Source of the DNA: Antedon bifida
Lineage: Eukaryota > Echinodermata > Crinoidea > Comatulida > Antedonidae
Assembly: GCA_963402885.1 (NCBI GenBank)
Contig: OY727103.1
Coordinates: 14,596,085-14,660,084, forward strand
Reading direction: 5' to 3'
DNA length: 64,000 nt
A program made the position numbers and the translations under genes. This document shows positions 41,340 through 52,286 of this stretch, piece by piece; positions within the stretch are counted from its first letter, which is position 1, and each line of letters starts with the position of its first letter. Below the pieces are notes generated by a model, which saw only the letters and a list, made by a program, of their open reading frames with translations, made no database searches and was not told where the DNA came from.

Positions 41340-42929
41340 TTAAAACTTGCCTCGTCTTTGCTTCTTCTTCTGGTCTTTTCGTGCCTTTACACACTGTTTG
41401 TAATTTTTATTCTTCATCCAACCACAGCTACCATCAACTTGACGTACACATGCTGAAAAATTCTTTTCGCAATCGTTTTCTGGCCTGTTGAATGGTGGGT
41501 ATCCGCAAATACGCTTCATTTTAGCTGGAACGCCAGGTGGAAAGAAAATATCGCCAGTTTCAATCTGTAAAAATAATTAAAATAAATAAAATTAAGTGAT
41601 GATGAAGCAAGTTATTTGCAAAATGAAACTAGTTACAGTTCCTTGATGAAGAAAGTGATAATTACTACTTGTTTTATTTCATTGAAATTCCCTTTTCCTA
41701 TTGTAATTTCCTTTCAGATTTGAATTCTTACATGCTTTTCTTTTCATGGCTGGTAAAGTTCAAATTGTTTCTATAAATAAACTAAATTGCTGAACTTGGC
41801 AAGTTAAAGGAAATTAAAAGAATCCTATACAGGTGATTGGAATCTTCTAAAGGTGACACAGTTATAGATAAAAGTAAAATAACTTTTGCATAGATTTGTA
41901 CTTTACTTGTAGAATTTCAATACAATATTTAACAAATTGACAATGCTATTTTGACTTTGTGAATGTTTAGTAAATACTTACAGCACATTGTTTACAGTAC
42001 TTCTTGTAGAATCTCTTTATTCCTTGCCGTTGACTTTTTGTGACATCTTCAAATTTCTCGATCCATGTATTACAAAGAGCGATCGTAAATTCCTTAGTGT
42101 CGTCATCTAGTACACCTGGAATAAAATAATAACTATTAAGTATTGCTTTCGTAAAATAAATAAAATTATTGAAATGTATATTTATGTATAGTGTATCATT
42201 ACCAATTCATTTCTAACAGTTAAATAGTAAGTGAACTTACCTCCAATAAGATATCTTTCTCCTTCTTTTAAATATGTGATACCGCAGATGCCAGAGCTTG
42301 CCGATGTCTCGATCTCAATCTTTGTTTTTCTTGTTGCATACTGCTCGCCTTTGTAAACTTTCTCAACGTAGGCTACGTACTTGATTTTGTGAGCTTCAGG
42401 AATGTATTGGTCCATTCCTCCCCAGATGTTGTCAAAGCTTGGGTAGAGGGCATCGTCCGTTGGTTCAACGTAGTCGGGGTCCTTGAATTTTGTCTTCTCG
42501 ATAATTTTAACTTTAATTACTGGAATAAAATACAATTCATTTTGTTACTATATGGAAATTATCTAATATTAAATTACCATGATGAAATTTCAATAGCATC
42601 ATAACTTTACAATACAAGTAGTACAGTATTTGAAAAGTTCATAAACATACAATTTTAACAAATAGTTATGAAAATATTATCTTAATATTAATTTAAATAA
42701 TGCTTGTTCTGGATACATAGTTAAAACGTTAGAGCTAGAATCAGTTTAAAATAAATTATTAAATTAATAGCAAGAATTAATTAACTAATTTGTACTCACC
42801 ATAATCAGATTCACAGAAACTTGTTTGTGGATGTTTTGGCATTCCACACTGACAGGCAAATAGTACCTGCAATTCCAACATAAAAACAAACAATGCCGCT
42901 AGACAAGAAATGATCCCAGAATTTGCCAT
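41340..42929 (-). CDS. TIMP-like gene T3, complete (255 aa)
   Basis: Four coding exons: 42929-42800, 42519-42241, 42115-41982 and 41564-41340 (stop TAA 41342-41340). All introns are GT-AG with phases 1, 1, 0, and the reading frame is continuous across every joint. Signal peptide 1-25 ends ...VLFA directly before C26-Q-C28, so the mature N-terminus should be the Cys that chelates the metalloprotease zinc in TIMPs. HPQ is at 33-35, then C39, VIKVKI (44-49), a loop longer than in mammals (about 53-88), VYKG (98-101), ICGI with C122, RYLIGG (132-137), C151, and C177-x2-C180. The C-domain has C201, C213, C220, C228 and C239 with the D-G-S-C-G-W motif. It ends in a strongly basic tail (about 241-254, rich in K and R). 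Likely a secreted matrix-associated inhibitor or tensilin-like protein. The exact role is not decidable from sequence. Confidence 0.93.
42116..42240 (-). other. Intron 2 of T3
   Basis: Short phase-1 intron, donor gtaagt (42240-42235), acceptor tattccag ending at 42116. Introns 1 (42520-42799) and 3 (41565-41981) of the gene are similarly short, far more compact than those of T2. Nothing else is seen inside them. Confidence 0.85.
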
Positions 42930-43080
42930 GGTGCTTCTAGTTACTAGTCAACAGAATTAAAAAAACTGCAAAAAGTTGTCAAAATATAACCAATATAAAC
43001 AGTAGTAACAATTGGTAGTAACTCTCCTCAATCGGTGTAGTATCGATCAGGTTTGATGAAGTTTCATTGACTGCTGGCTA

Positions 43081-43088
43081 CTTATATA
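43081..43088 (-). promoter_or_regulatory. TATA box of T3
   Basis: Minus-strand TATATAAG within GAGTGTATATAAGTAG, 152 bp upstream of the T3 start codon. A start of transcription near 43050-43058 (a CAGTCAATG context) would leave a 5' UTR of about 120-130 nt. Good match to the metazoan TATA consensus; the start site is inferred. Confidence 0.6.
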
Positions 43089-45264
43089 CACTCAGCTAGT
43101 TCCTTTCACTAAGCTCCGCCCACTTGTCACCTAAACACACTTCCGTCAGAGGAGTGACTGAAATTCAGAAGGGGGTGTTTCTGAATGATAGTCATCTACT
43201 TGTCTGCCTTAACTTGTGAACTTCCTGAAGGCTAAAATAAACCACCGTTTCGAAAACAGGATTCGAGAATTTCACTACTCTTTTTCGTCTATACTTTGTA
43301 GCAACCTGTCCCATGTTGGATTTTGTAACATTTTTGCGGTGCAATTGCGACTGGATATAGCCGAGTTAATTTGCTCTAGGCTGAATAGTATCAGACATTC
43401 AATCCCACCGTTAGAAAATGAAATTATTATTAGTTATTTCAATGAGGTTTTGTGGTAAATTTCACAGTGAAATTTAATCAACTTTTATAGTTTCATAATA
43501 GAGATTAATATTTGTAATTATGGTTGATTTAAATTCTTTTCTAAATATAGACATGCATAAACGAATAATTTATTTGTTTTCATCTTAATAGATTTGCGGA
43601 AAAATGGTATATACAATACATCGTAGCAATAGTATAGCTAAACACATCAGTTTAAAAGTGTTTGTAACAAATGCAAAATTACCTAAAAAATCCTACCATC
43701 ATCAAAACTAGGCGATTTGCTTGTAGCCTTTTTTTTATCGAGCTCCTTAATTCTTAATTTCCACTGTGGCAGTGTTCCCTCCTCTTGTGTTTTTAATGTT
43801 TACTATTATGTGAAATTTGACCATGACTGTTTTCATGAAATAAATTATATAATAATACTATCATTATGTAAATACTGCATTCGTTACAACCACCATGGAA
43901 AGATAAATGATGGATGTAAACTTCAGATTTGTTATTACATAATTTGTAGTTGTCAATGCTGTGTACCTATCTACAGTACATTACATGCTGCTGTCAGATA
44001 TACCTGCATGCGAATAATTGGAATTCCTTAGTTTACTTGTGTAAAGTTGGCCAACCTTTGATAAAAAGCCTGCAGCTAATATTGGTATTATGTTCACTTC
44101 AATACAATAGAAAGATGTCCTTTTTTCATCAGACTCAAATTTCACCCACAGTTCCTTCGCACGCGAACCTAAAAGGTCTTTTCTGGTTATTTTTTCCCAT
44201 TATTAAACAATTTGAAAGCCCTAAAAAATTGTATTCTATTCACTTTATTGTTAAAATGAGTACTAACCAGTGAAATAAATTTTCCCAAGGATTGTTTTTC
44301 TTATATTTTGTTTTTTACTGCATACAAATCTGTCTCTAGTCTGTTTAATTAGATAGATTGATTTACTAGATAGTAGACTTTTCTTTTTACACAGTAAAGA
44401 TATACAATTCAACAAAAAAATAATTCTCCAGTTAGTAAAGATAGAATTTTAGGTTCACCCTTTTCATTTGTTATAGAAAATTTATTGTACATGAGATCAT
44501 GGAGGATGTAATTCCACCATTAAGATTAAGCATAATTATTTTTTCATTTCCTTTTTTGTAATCTTTCCATATGATATGTGTAATATTTCATCTATTCCAT
44601 TACCGAATTAATGTACATAATTAATTTACCACTCTTTTATGTAGTTATATTTAAAATAAATTCCTATTTATTAGATTTCCTGTGTAAAATACTATTATTA
44701 GCTTGTTTAATTTGCTATTGCCTCATCCATAACAAGCCAGTACAATTATGTTGGTCAACTCCCAACGGACCAGTTCTCTCATGTTGATGATAAATGTAAA
44801 ATTATACTGCAATGACGTTTTATGTTACTTCATTCATAGGCTGCTAGTAACAACTTTCCTTCGGGAATAATCCACATTGTGAACATTGTCCCAGTTACTT
44901 GCCCAGTTCAAATGTATGCTGTACAACGTTTTTGTTCTTCGGTTTGTTTCCGTTTTACACACGAAAATACCAACCTTAATAAGAATTAAAAGCAGTTAAC
45001 AAATAAGTTTGCATTATGGTATTAACAAAGCTTTACACTACACCAGCTTTACACTACACCATATAAATTTTGTAGTGATTTTACCAATTGTCAGGCTTAC
45101 TTTTATTAAGAATAACATTAACATTCCTCAAATTCCAGACACTGTTCAGCTCTTGAGAATTACCTGAATTTTAAATCCTCTACTTTAGGTGTGAAAACCC
45201 TGGGCATAGTCTTTGAATTCTTTTGAAATTCCACAAATAGTTTATAGAGTAGACACACATTATT

Positions 45265-46092
45265 GGGCCTGTTTCTGCTGCAACTGCTCAAAATACGGTA
45301 TAAAAATACGGTATAAAATACGGTATTTTTTATACTGTATTTTTTAGTACCCCGTTTCTGCTAACAATACTTCTTGGGTGGTCGTGTTAAATTTCATCCT
45401 TTTTACCCAAATTGCCATTCATTTTAATTTGGTCGATAATTAAAAGTCTCAATAAAGGAAGTTTTACTCACTTTCAACAGGCTAGCCCTAGTGATAGAGA
45501 TGTTGTGAGAGCACAGAAAACATCGTAATGGGGACAACTAAATTCGTTCCTCCCCGAGTTATTGTCTTTTGCAATGTTGTACTGCTTTCGCAGGCTCTTA
45601 GCTTTGAGTTTACGTGCTTTGGAGACAAGTCTATTCCGTACTCCTGCTTTATTTTTTTAGAAATGTCTTTATAAATGTGGTTGTCCCTTTTATTACCTTT
45701 TAGTTGGCCGGACATTTAGCTTCCCCTCCCCCTCCTTCCCCACACCCTCCTTCCCCACACAGATTTATATAGTAAATACTGTGACGTCTTTCGCTCCACA
45801 TTTTCGCCGAATATATCTATACAGCTAACAGCAACAGAAAATAAAAAGACGATGTTGACCTCATGTCGTAGGTCAAACAAAATACGGTATTTTTTATTGG
45901 CAGCAGAAAAGGGTACAAAAAATACGGTATAAATTTGTAAATACCGTATTTTATCCACAAATTTTGTGGGGAAAAAAAAAACGGTATTTTTTTATGAGCG
46001 CAGTTTCTGCTGCCAACAAAATACGGTATAAATACGGTATTCAAAAAATACCGTATAAAATACGGTATTTTCTTGGCAGCAGAAACAGGGCC
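45265..46092. mobile_element. 828-bp PIF/Harbinger-like element with ATACGGTAT arrays
   Basis: Terminal inverted repeats GGGCCTGTTTCTGCTGC (left) and, on the minus strand, GGCCCTGTTTCTGCTGCC (right), flanked by ATT on both sides (45262-45264, 46093-46095). The GGGCC-T-GTTT start resembles PIF/Tourist ends, and the interior holds a Myb/SANT-like relic as Harbinger elements do. The ATT flank is not the usual TWA. Both subterminal regions carry repeated AAATACGGTATAAA palindromic units, and the terminal word GTTTCTGCTG or its complement recurs internally at about 45352, 45898, 46010 and 46073, giving a nested-end structure. Confidence 0.7.
45475..45715 (-). pseudogene. Myb/SANT-like transposon protein relic (frameshifted)
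   Basis: Minus-strand frame from 45715 reads a helix-turn-helix-like block ending YGIDLSPKHVNSKLRA. The similarity then continues in another frame, starting at about 45593, with LRKQYNIAKDNNSG and CPHYDVF, down to a stop at 45475. The pattern (basic helix, KLRALxxxY, DNNxSG, CPxYD) is that of Myb/SANT-like DNA-binding domains linked to Harbinger-type transposons. The frame change is consistent with a single-base loss. Both the N-terminal helix and any transposase are missing. Not functional as it stands. Confidence 0.5.
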
Positions 46093-47762
46093 ATTGTTGA
46101 TTACCAATACCATGACGGCTTGACATCATCTTTATAAATGTGTACCATCCACTCTATTGTACTATGGAATATAAAAGGGCTTAGGAGGGTGGGTGTAACC
46201 AGGACATGACCTGGGCAGGTATTTCACATATTGCCCGCTTGACACCCATTTAAAAGTTGTTCAAAATGATACCAGAAATGAATAACACTACAAATAAAGG
46301 TACTAAAGAATGTTCTTTTATTGAAAGTGTGAATTTCTAGAAATACCATATTCCATGTAATAAAAAAAGATTTCCTAATTCTTTCAATTTGTAAATTGTA
46401 TGTTTTTTAATGCATGTCGAGTAAAAGAATTGCCTCTTGAAGAAAATTAAAATAACTTTATATTATTATGTTACTGCATGCCTTTAAAACCAAACTTTTT
46501 ATTACAGTAAATTCTTTCATCTCTCTTCTTCATCATAACCTGTTGCACTCTCCTCTGTCATATTTCCTTATAAGGAACAGGGATAAAATTGCACTTCCTG
46601 TCCCAGTTGCCTGTTCTTGACAAGTTTTAGCATTCCAGCCATTCCAGGGCTAGACATGTCAAAAACAGCAAATCCTTCTTAATCACTGAATTAATTACTT
46701 CCTATATTTAAAACGACTCTTTAATGGTTATTTATTACAATACTGTAGTTTGTTTTTTTCTACAATAATCTGTCAAAATAAGATTGTTTATTTGATTGAT
46801 TGACTCTCTCTGATTGGTTCATTGGAATACTATAGTATAATCTCATTGGTTGTTCCTTAATGAAAGTTTCTTAAGAAGCTGCTTTTCTTCTTGGAAAGGA
46901 AACGTGTTTCTTATTGGTTGTTACTTATTACTACATTGTTTCTTATTGGCTAATTTTGTTTATTTAAAAATGTGCAACAGATTTGTTATTTATTTAAAAA
47001 ATAATATTTCTAGTACATTTTTTTTTAATTTATAACTTTTTTCATGAATATAAGAAAAAGCAAAGTATTAAATTTGAGGATAATGACTTTATAGGGTTAT
47101 GACATAATATCAAAAAAGCCTCAAAACTGTAAGTTTTATAGACTGGTTTATCCCATTTGTAGTAATTATTCTCATTATTAAATTTCCTAAAAATAATACT
47201 TTCCATATTTTGTGTTCAGTCTGCTACATTTCACATTCAACACTAAGTTTGTTTTCAATTTCAACCCACCTTTGTACTTTTAATAACATAATTAAAAGCA
47301 AATGAAATATTTATATTATTGTATTTTACTGTAGTTTCTAATTGCAAAGTTTTGGCACATTACCAAGATGAAAAGAAAACTAAACTGTGGAAAAGCCTAT
47401 AGAGACGCTTTACTTCTTTGTAGTATTTCAAAAAATAGATTTTATAATTTATTAATTTTATTAAATTTAGGTGTGTTTGAGGTGGGATTTCAACAGAACT
47501 TAAGTTTTGACATTTAGGGTAAAATCTTTGTTGTTTGTACGCCTTGTCTGAAACTCCTATAATTGACAGATTAGAATAGAAATTAATTGTGATTTTCAAA
47601 ATTTAATTTGTAATTGTTGTATTCATTCATTTGAATATACCTTTTAGTAAAGAAACAAACCAACAATGCAAACAAAGTGTCCTTTGTTAAATTGTTTTCT
47701 CATTAATTCGGAGCTCAGTTATATCATAGAGCACATTCTTATTTGCAAATGTTGCTACAAAA

Positions 47763-47800
47763 TAGTAGTAGTAGTAGTAGTAGTATACATATATATATAA
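47763..47800. repeat. (TAG)n and (AT)n microsatellite
   Basis: About seven TAG units followed by an AT run, abutting the left edge of the repeat copy at 47801. Confidence 0.85.
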
Positions 47801-48012
47801 ATCCAAAGGCAAATTACTGAAAATAATGACAAAGCTGTGGGTATCAGTGGCTGGATCTCAATGGAGATACAAAATAAAATGAGCAAAAATCTAAATCAAA
47901 ACGATAAAGAAAAACAACAATTAGCAAAGCTTTCGGTCAACACTAGCCCTTCATCAGTGCAAGCATGGAGAAATAAGTTAGTGCACCTCCATGGTGCAAG
48001 TGAGAGTACTTG
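47801..48012 (-). mobile_element. Penelope-like element terminal repeat, copy 1
   Basis: Shares about 165 bp with the copy at 54695-54862, including CCAAAGGCAAATTACTGAAA and GTATCAGTGGCTGGATCTCA. On the minus strand, CTGATGA (47957-47951) is followed by a short hairpin (GGGC/GACC, three of four pairs) and GAAA (47934-47931), the order of a hammerhead-ribozyme core. Hammerhead motifs are established features of Penelope-like retroelement terminal repeats. This copy extends further at the right, with a GCACC...GGTGC hairpin near 47984-47998. No reverse-transcriptase sequence is adjacent. Confidence 0.5.
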
Positions 48013-49950
48013 GACAAAGTAGATAGTATAAAGCAGAGCACTAGTTTATTTCTTCAGTTTAATAAATAACTTGTTTTCACAGGTCAATGCCTGGTGTTGG
48101 GTATTCATGGGAAGTGAAGGAATGACAGATTAATGGCTGGCTAACCTTGGTTGTATGATATTGTTTTGATGTTTCTGTCACTTTTACAGGAACTTACAAA
48201 ATAAAGAAAAAAGAGGAATGACCTGGTCTTTTGAACAATATCATTCATATCAGCCCTAGTTTTCCTTTTAATAAACAGTTTCAAGGTATGGACAAATTTT
48301 GTTTACCTGATGGATTAAGGGTTAGTTAACTGTTATTATCTATAAAGTTTTTTTCTTCAAATAACGGAATTGAATTAAGTGATAGGATTTATGTAACCAG
48401 TACTGCATAAAGTGTGGTTGAAGCTGAACTAATCTTAAAAAATGTATTACACAATTTAACCAATTTATTTCTGAGTAAACTTGTATTGAAACAAGGCGAA
48501 GAATTTAGAAAATAAAGGAGTGTGATATGCTAACAAATTAGAATTGATTAAATAACCAGGGAGGATCCAGGATTTTCCGTCTGTCAAAAATATCAAAAAG
48601 TAGTTCATAATTTCATTTCGGCTGACAAAAGCAGATCCCGTACCCCAAGAGCTTCTACCCTGAAACAACCCTTTTAAACAAGTGAGATTAGTGCCTTTTA
48701 TGCCTCCTCCTTCCTTTGACACACTATATATCCACACCTACTACACCTACCCCACCTGCCTTTGTAATTGTTCAATGATTCTTTGTCTAGAAAGAATAGT
48801 GAAAGGAAGTTGTAATATTGCAGTCTCAAGGTGTATATTATATCATAATCTTTATGATATCCCTCGACCAATCACGACCTTGAGTTTATTGCCCAAAATT
48901 CTTTGTCATGCTTTTTTTTTCCAATTGTTTTGATCAACATAGATAATTCTTTTAATTGCTGATGTTTGTGTAATTAAAATTTTTATATATTTTGACTTTA
49001 ATTTTAAATGTTTTACTGTAGCATAATTGATCTTAGAAATCTTATGAAGAAAGATTCTTAACCTGCAATATTGTTATTTACTTTTAGAAATTTAAATCAA
49101 AACATCAGTGATGCTTGTAAACTGTCAATCAAGTTTGTAATACTCAAGAAAACATTTACACATTAGGGCGTTTGCTGAAATAGTAAACAAAAATTAAATA
49201 AAAGAGGCGACAAAGTGTACTATTGACTATCAATATACGAATCTTTTGAATATGAAATCGATTCAGTATATTGTTGTTATAGGTTTGTTTAGTTCATTGT
49301 AATAATACCTTTGACAAATATAAACTCCACCAAGAATGTTATTTTGTTACAGTTCAGGTGTTTGCTTAATTTTATGATTGGCTGTCCCATTGGAAATAAA
49401 GTATTAGAAAGCCAATGGGACTTGATCTTGGAGACAGTAACTAAGGTATCTTTGTTTCATAAACAATTTAGGATATAGGTATGAAGACGAATTAAATTTT
49501 AGGCATAGAGCTTAAAAACGTGTTAAACTTTCTTTATATCGTTAGTTTGTCAAGCTTCTTCACTTCCATCCCACAAATAATATTATATAAACTTTATTCT
49601 GCTTATCATTCTCCTTAGTACTAACCGTTATACTGTAGCACTCCCACAAAGGATTATCCTTATAGGCTGAGGCGATGATCATTCTCAGTTTTTTAACATA
49701 GGATATTTCTCCTAATGGAATAGCCTAAGCAAGCTTTGTGATTCACGCCCTACAAAACACATGAGGGAATGTTTTGAAATACATGGTACCGGTTGGGTTT
49801 AGGAACATTAAATTCTACCATCCTGTTTTGATTCAATGGAAAATTGATATAATCCTCAACACGAGTCCCTCATGAATTTAAGTATTTTTATTATTGTACA
49901 TTGTGTGACTGAATGAATAGCTGTTTTCATCGCAGTCAAACATTCAAGTT

Positions 49951-50120
49951 AAGTGTCTGAGCAGTAAAGTTGCTGGATCCAGAGGGAGTACTAGGGCGCA
50001 CGCTCCCCGCTTTTGACAGCTATTTTTTACTATTAATAGTATAATGTTTGTTCTCCCCCATTTAAAAAAATACTGGATTAGCCCCTGAGTTGCTCATTCA
50101 TTATGCAGGTTCGAGCCTTG
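49951..50120 (+). repeat. tRNA-like (SINE head?) sequence split by a MITE
   Basis: Removing the inserted MITE joins AAGTGTCTGAGCAGTAAAG to TCATTCATTATGCAGGTTCG. GGTTCGAGCC at 50108-50117 is a perfect RNA polymerase III B box, but the A box is poor. It fits a tRNA-derived SINE head or a decayed tRNA gene better than a working tRNA. Confidence 0.35.
49975..50087. mobile_element. 113-bp hAT-like MITE remnant
   Basis: The right end reads, on the minus strand, CAGGGGCTAATCCAG, like the CAGGGGCGGATCCAG ends of hAT elements. The left end starts at GGATCCAG and appears to lack the outer CAGGGGC. The word AGTTGCT flanks both sides (49968-49974 and 50088-50094), consistent with a 7-8-bp hAT target duplication. 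Confidence 0.5.
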
Positions 50121-50886
50121 TTTGAGCCACAGATGTGTGTTTAAGCACAAAAAAAGGTTAAATTTTAAGGATAAAAAATTTATTCTGGAATGTTTTGGAT
50201 TTAGTAATTTTTAGAAAAGAAATATACACTGAATTAAAAATTAGTATACCTAATTATATATAATCTATAATTTGAGTACTTAACCCAGACTGAATTATTA
50301 ATAATTACAATTTCCTTGTTATTAATTATGATATAGATGCACATATCTTAAGAAAGATCTTGTTTTCCTGTTCTCTGTTTAAAAGAGAAGATGGCATTAA
50401 TCAATACGAGATCGCGCGAGATGGTTTATTTCATTGTGGTTAAGAGGTGTACATTATAGAAATTATAAGATTATATTCGGCTTATATACGTAGCTTGAAA
50501 TAATACATAAACTAGAATAGCCAAACGTAGTTTTTACATATGACCTATATAAATAGGATATTGTATTTCGGATGTTTTTATAGATCTAAGTTATAAAAAG
50601 CTATTAATTGCTGTTAATATCTTCCCTAACGAAAACAAATAGAGTATATCACATCCCTTGTATGGTTAGAAATTCAATGTCAACTTTCCTGAATATCGAA
50701 ATTGAGGGGGCAGTTAATTACAAATACGCACTATAACCTGATAACCTATCCGAAAGATATGAACATTATTATTCTATCAAATGAACCTTCAAATTTTATT
50801 GAAGTCAATTTTTCTAAGAGGTTATTGCCACTTGTTGGATATACAGTGGAACATCCCAAAACTGACCAGAAAACAAAATTTTTTGC

Positions 50887-51034
50887 CATATCTTTCCATG
50901 TCACCTTTGACCTTCCTCTTACTCTTCTATCTCCAACTTCTAGTAGATGCCTAGCTCTTTTTACTGGTTCATAACTTCTTAAAACATGTCCCATTCATCT
51001 CATAAGATTTCCATGATTATTTCGGTCCATTGTA
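50887..51034 (-). pseudogene. LINE ORF C-terminal relic
   Basis: The minus-strand translation contains NNHGNLMR, a stop where Trp is expected, then MGHVLRSYEPVKRARHLL and VRGRSKVTWKDM. This is the R-W-x-G-H-V-x-R...G-R-x-x-x-x-W-K-D tail that follows the reverse transcriptase in many LINEs. The single stop and the loss of similarity afterwards show decay. Confidence 0.65.
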
Positions 51035-51739
51035 ATGTTTGTCACATCTAACATTCATGAATCAAACATTTTCTCAATCTTAAAACCTATTTCACCTTTG
51101 CATGGGTTTTTTATTTATGGGTAATAATAGGTATGTTTATAAAAATAAGTTGAAAAAAAAGTTATCTACTACAAACATATATCGAAAGAAGGAAGGCAAT
51201 TATGAGAACCATGTCGCCTCACGTAGCAATTAAATGTAAGTGAAACTTTGCCAGGATGATTTGCGGAGTAGTTCATCTTCCTTTGGGATAGGAAGTCCGC
51301 ATAACGTAAATAGAATAACCGCAGGAATATGAAATGCGATTTAAGTAGAGGGGTATAATCAAGAAATAACTATAAATGACACTTTCACATGTTCTATTAT
51401 TAAATTGCTTGTTACACAGCAAGGTCAGGTTAGATTTTAAAATCCACTAAATGTGATCGAGTGTAGCGCTAAATTCCTTTCTTCCGGGCACCAAGTGTTG
51501 TTTATACATTGATGAAATATTCTTCTACATATATTAATAGTATTAACTAACCCTGAACTAATTTATTCACCATAATTGTTGCTATTGCTTCCTTTAGTAT
51601 AGCATTAAATAATATTGCTCTTAATAAGGATTTTCCACTTGAAGAAATACTTTACTTTAAAAGATCAAGTGTTTATTCAATAGCATTACACTGGATGTAA
51701 TAACATTATTATTTATAAAAGCGTTAGGGCATTAACAAA

Positions 51740-51958
51740 TGTTCCTGCACATTACAAGAAGAAAACACATCTGGGGAGTTCGGACTGTCACTGTTGGACC
51801 TAGGCTTTGGAACAATCTGCCTTCATGTCACACTCATCATCATTGGACAGCTTCAAATCACTTCTAAAAACTTGCTTGTTCTGACTTTCTTTTTTTACAG
51901 CGCCATATGAAATCGTTGGAATGGCGCTATAAAAATGGAATGATTGATTGAATGAATG
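51740..51958 (+). mobile_element. CR1/L2-like LINE 3' fragment with tetranucleotide tail
   Basis: The plus strand encodes RTVTVGPRLWNNLPS and, in a shifted frame, SLDSFKSLLKTCLF, the conserved C-terminal end of CR1/L2-like reverse-transcriptase proteins (G-P-x-L-W-N-x-L-P...S-F-K-x-x-L-K). A GCGCCATATGAAATCGTTGG hairpin region closing with GGCGCTATAAAA follows, and then a TGATTGAATGAATGA tail, which is typical of this group. 5'-truncated and frameshifted. Confidence 0.7.
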
Positions 51959-51962
51959 ATAC

Positions 51963-52286
51963 TCAATATAAGTTTACATTATGTATAAAGTAGAAGACTG
52001 CACTGTGGTGAAAGTTTGTGGATTTATCTCTTAGCCACACGTGTACATGTTTGTTGAAATCGGCTTCCAGAGTACTTCCATTAGGAAGTGATCCAACTGG
52101 GAATGCCATTGCATTACTTCCGGTATTTACTGTGGTCCAACGCTTCCATGTTTTTACGTGTACTTTGTGGTATATTGTGCAATGTTGTAAAATTCCCATG
52201 AGCCATACACTGCCATCTCTCGTAAAACATTTACGTACTTCCTCTCCTCCCGAATTCTCTCCCTTAATATGTCCTTGTCTGCACAT
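51963..52286 (-). other. Unassigned open stretch (107 codons)
   Basis: Open minus-strand frame directly beside the LINE tail, with higher GC and a non-repetitive composition (contains WKRWTTVNTG and LPNGSTLEADF). A second frame (52342-52154) overlaps it upstream. I recognise no domain. It could be an exon with acceptor AATGTGCAG near 52290, part of a mobile element, or chance. Confidence 0.2.
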
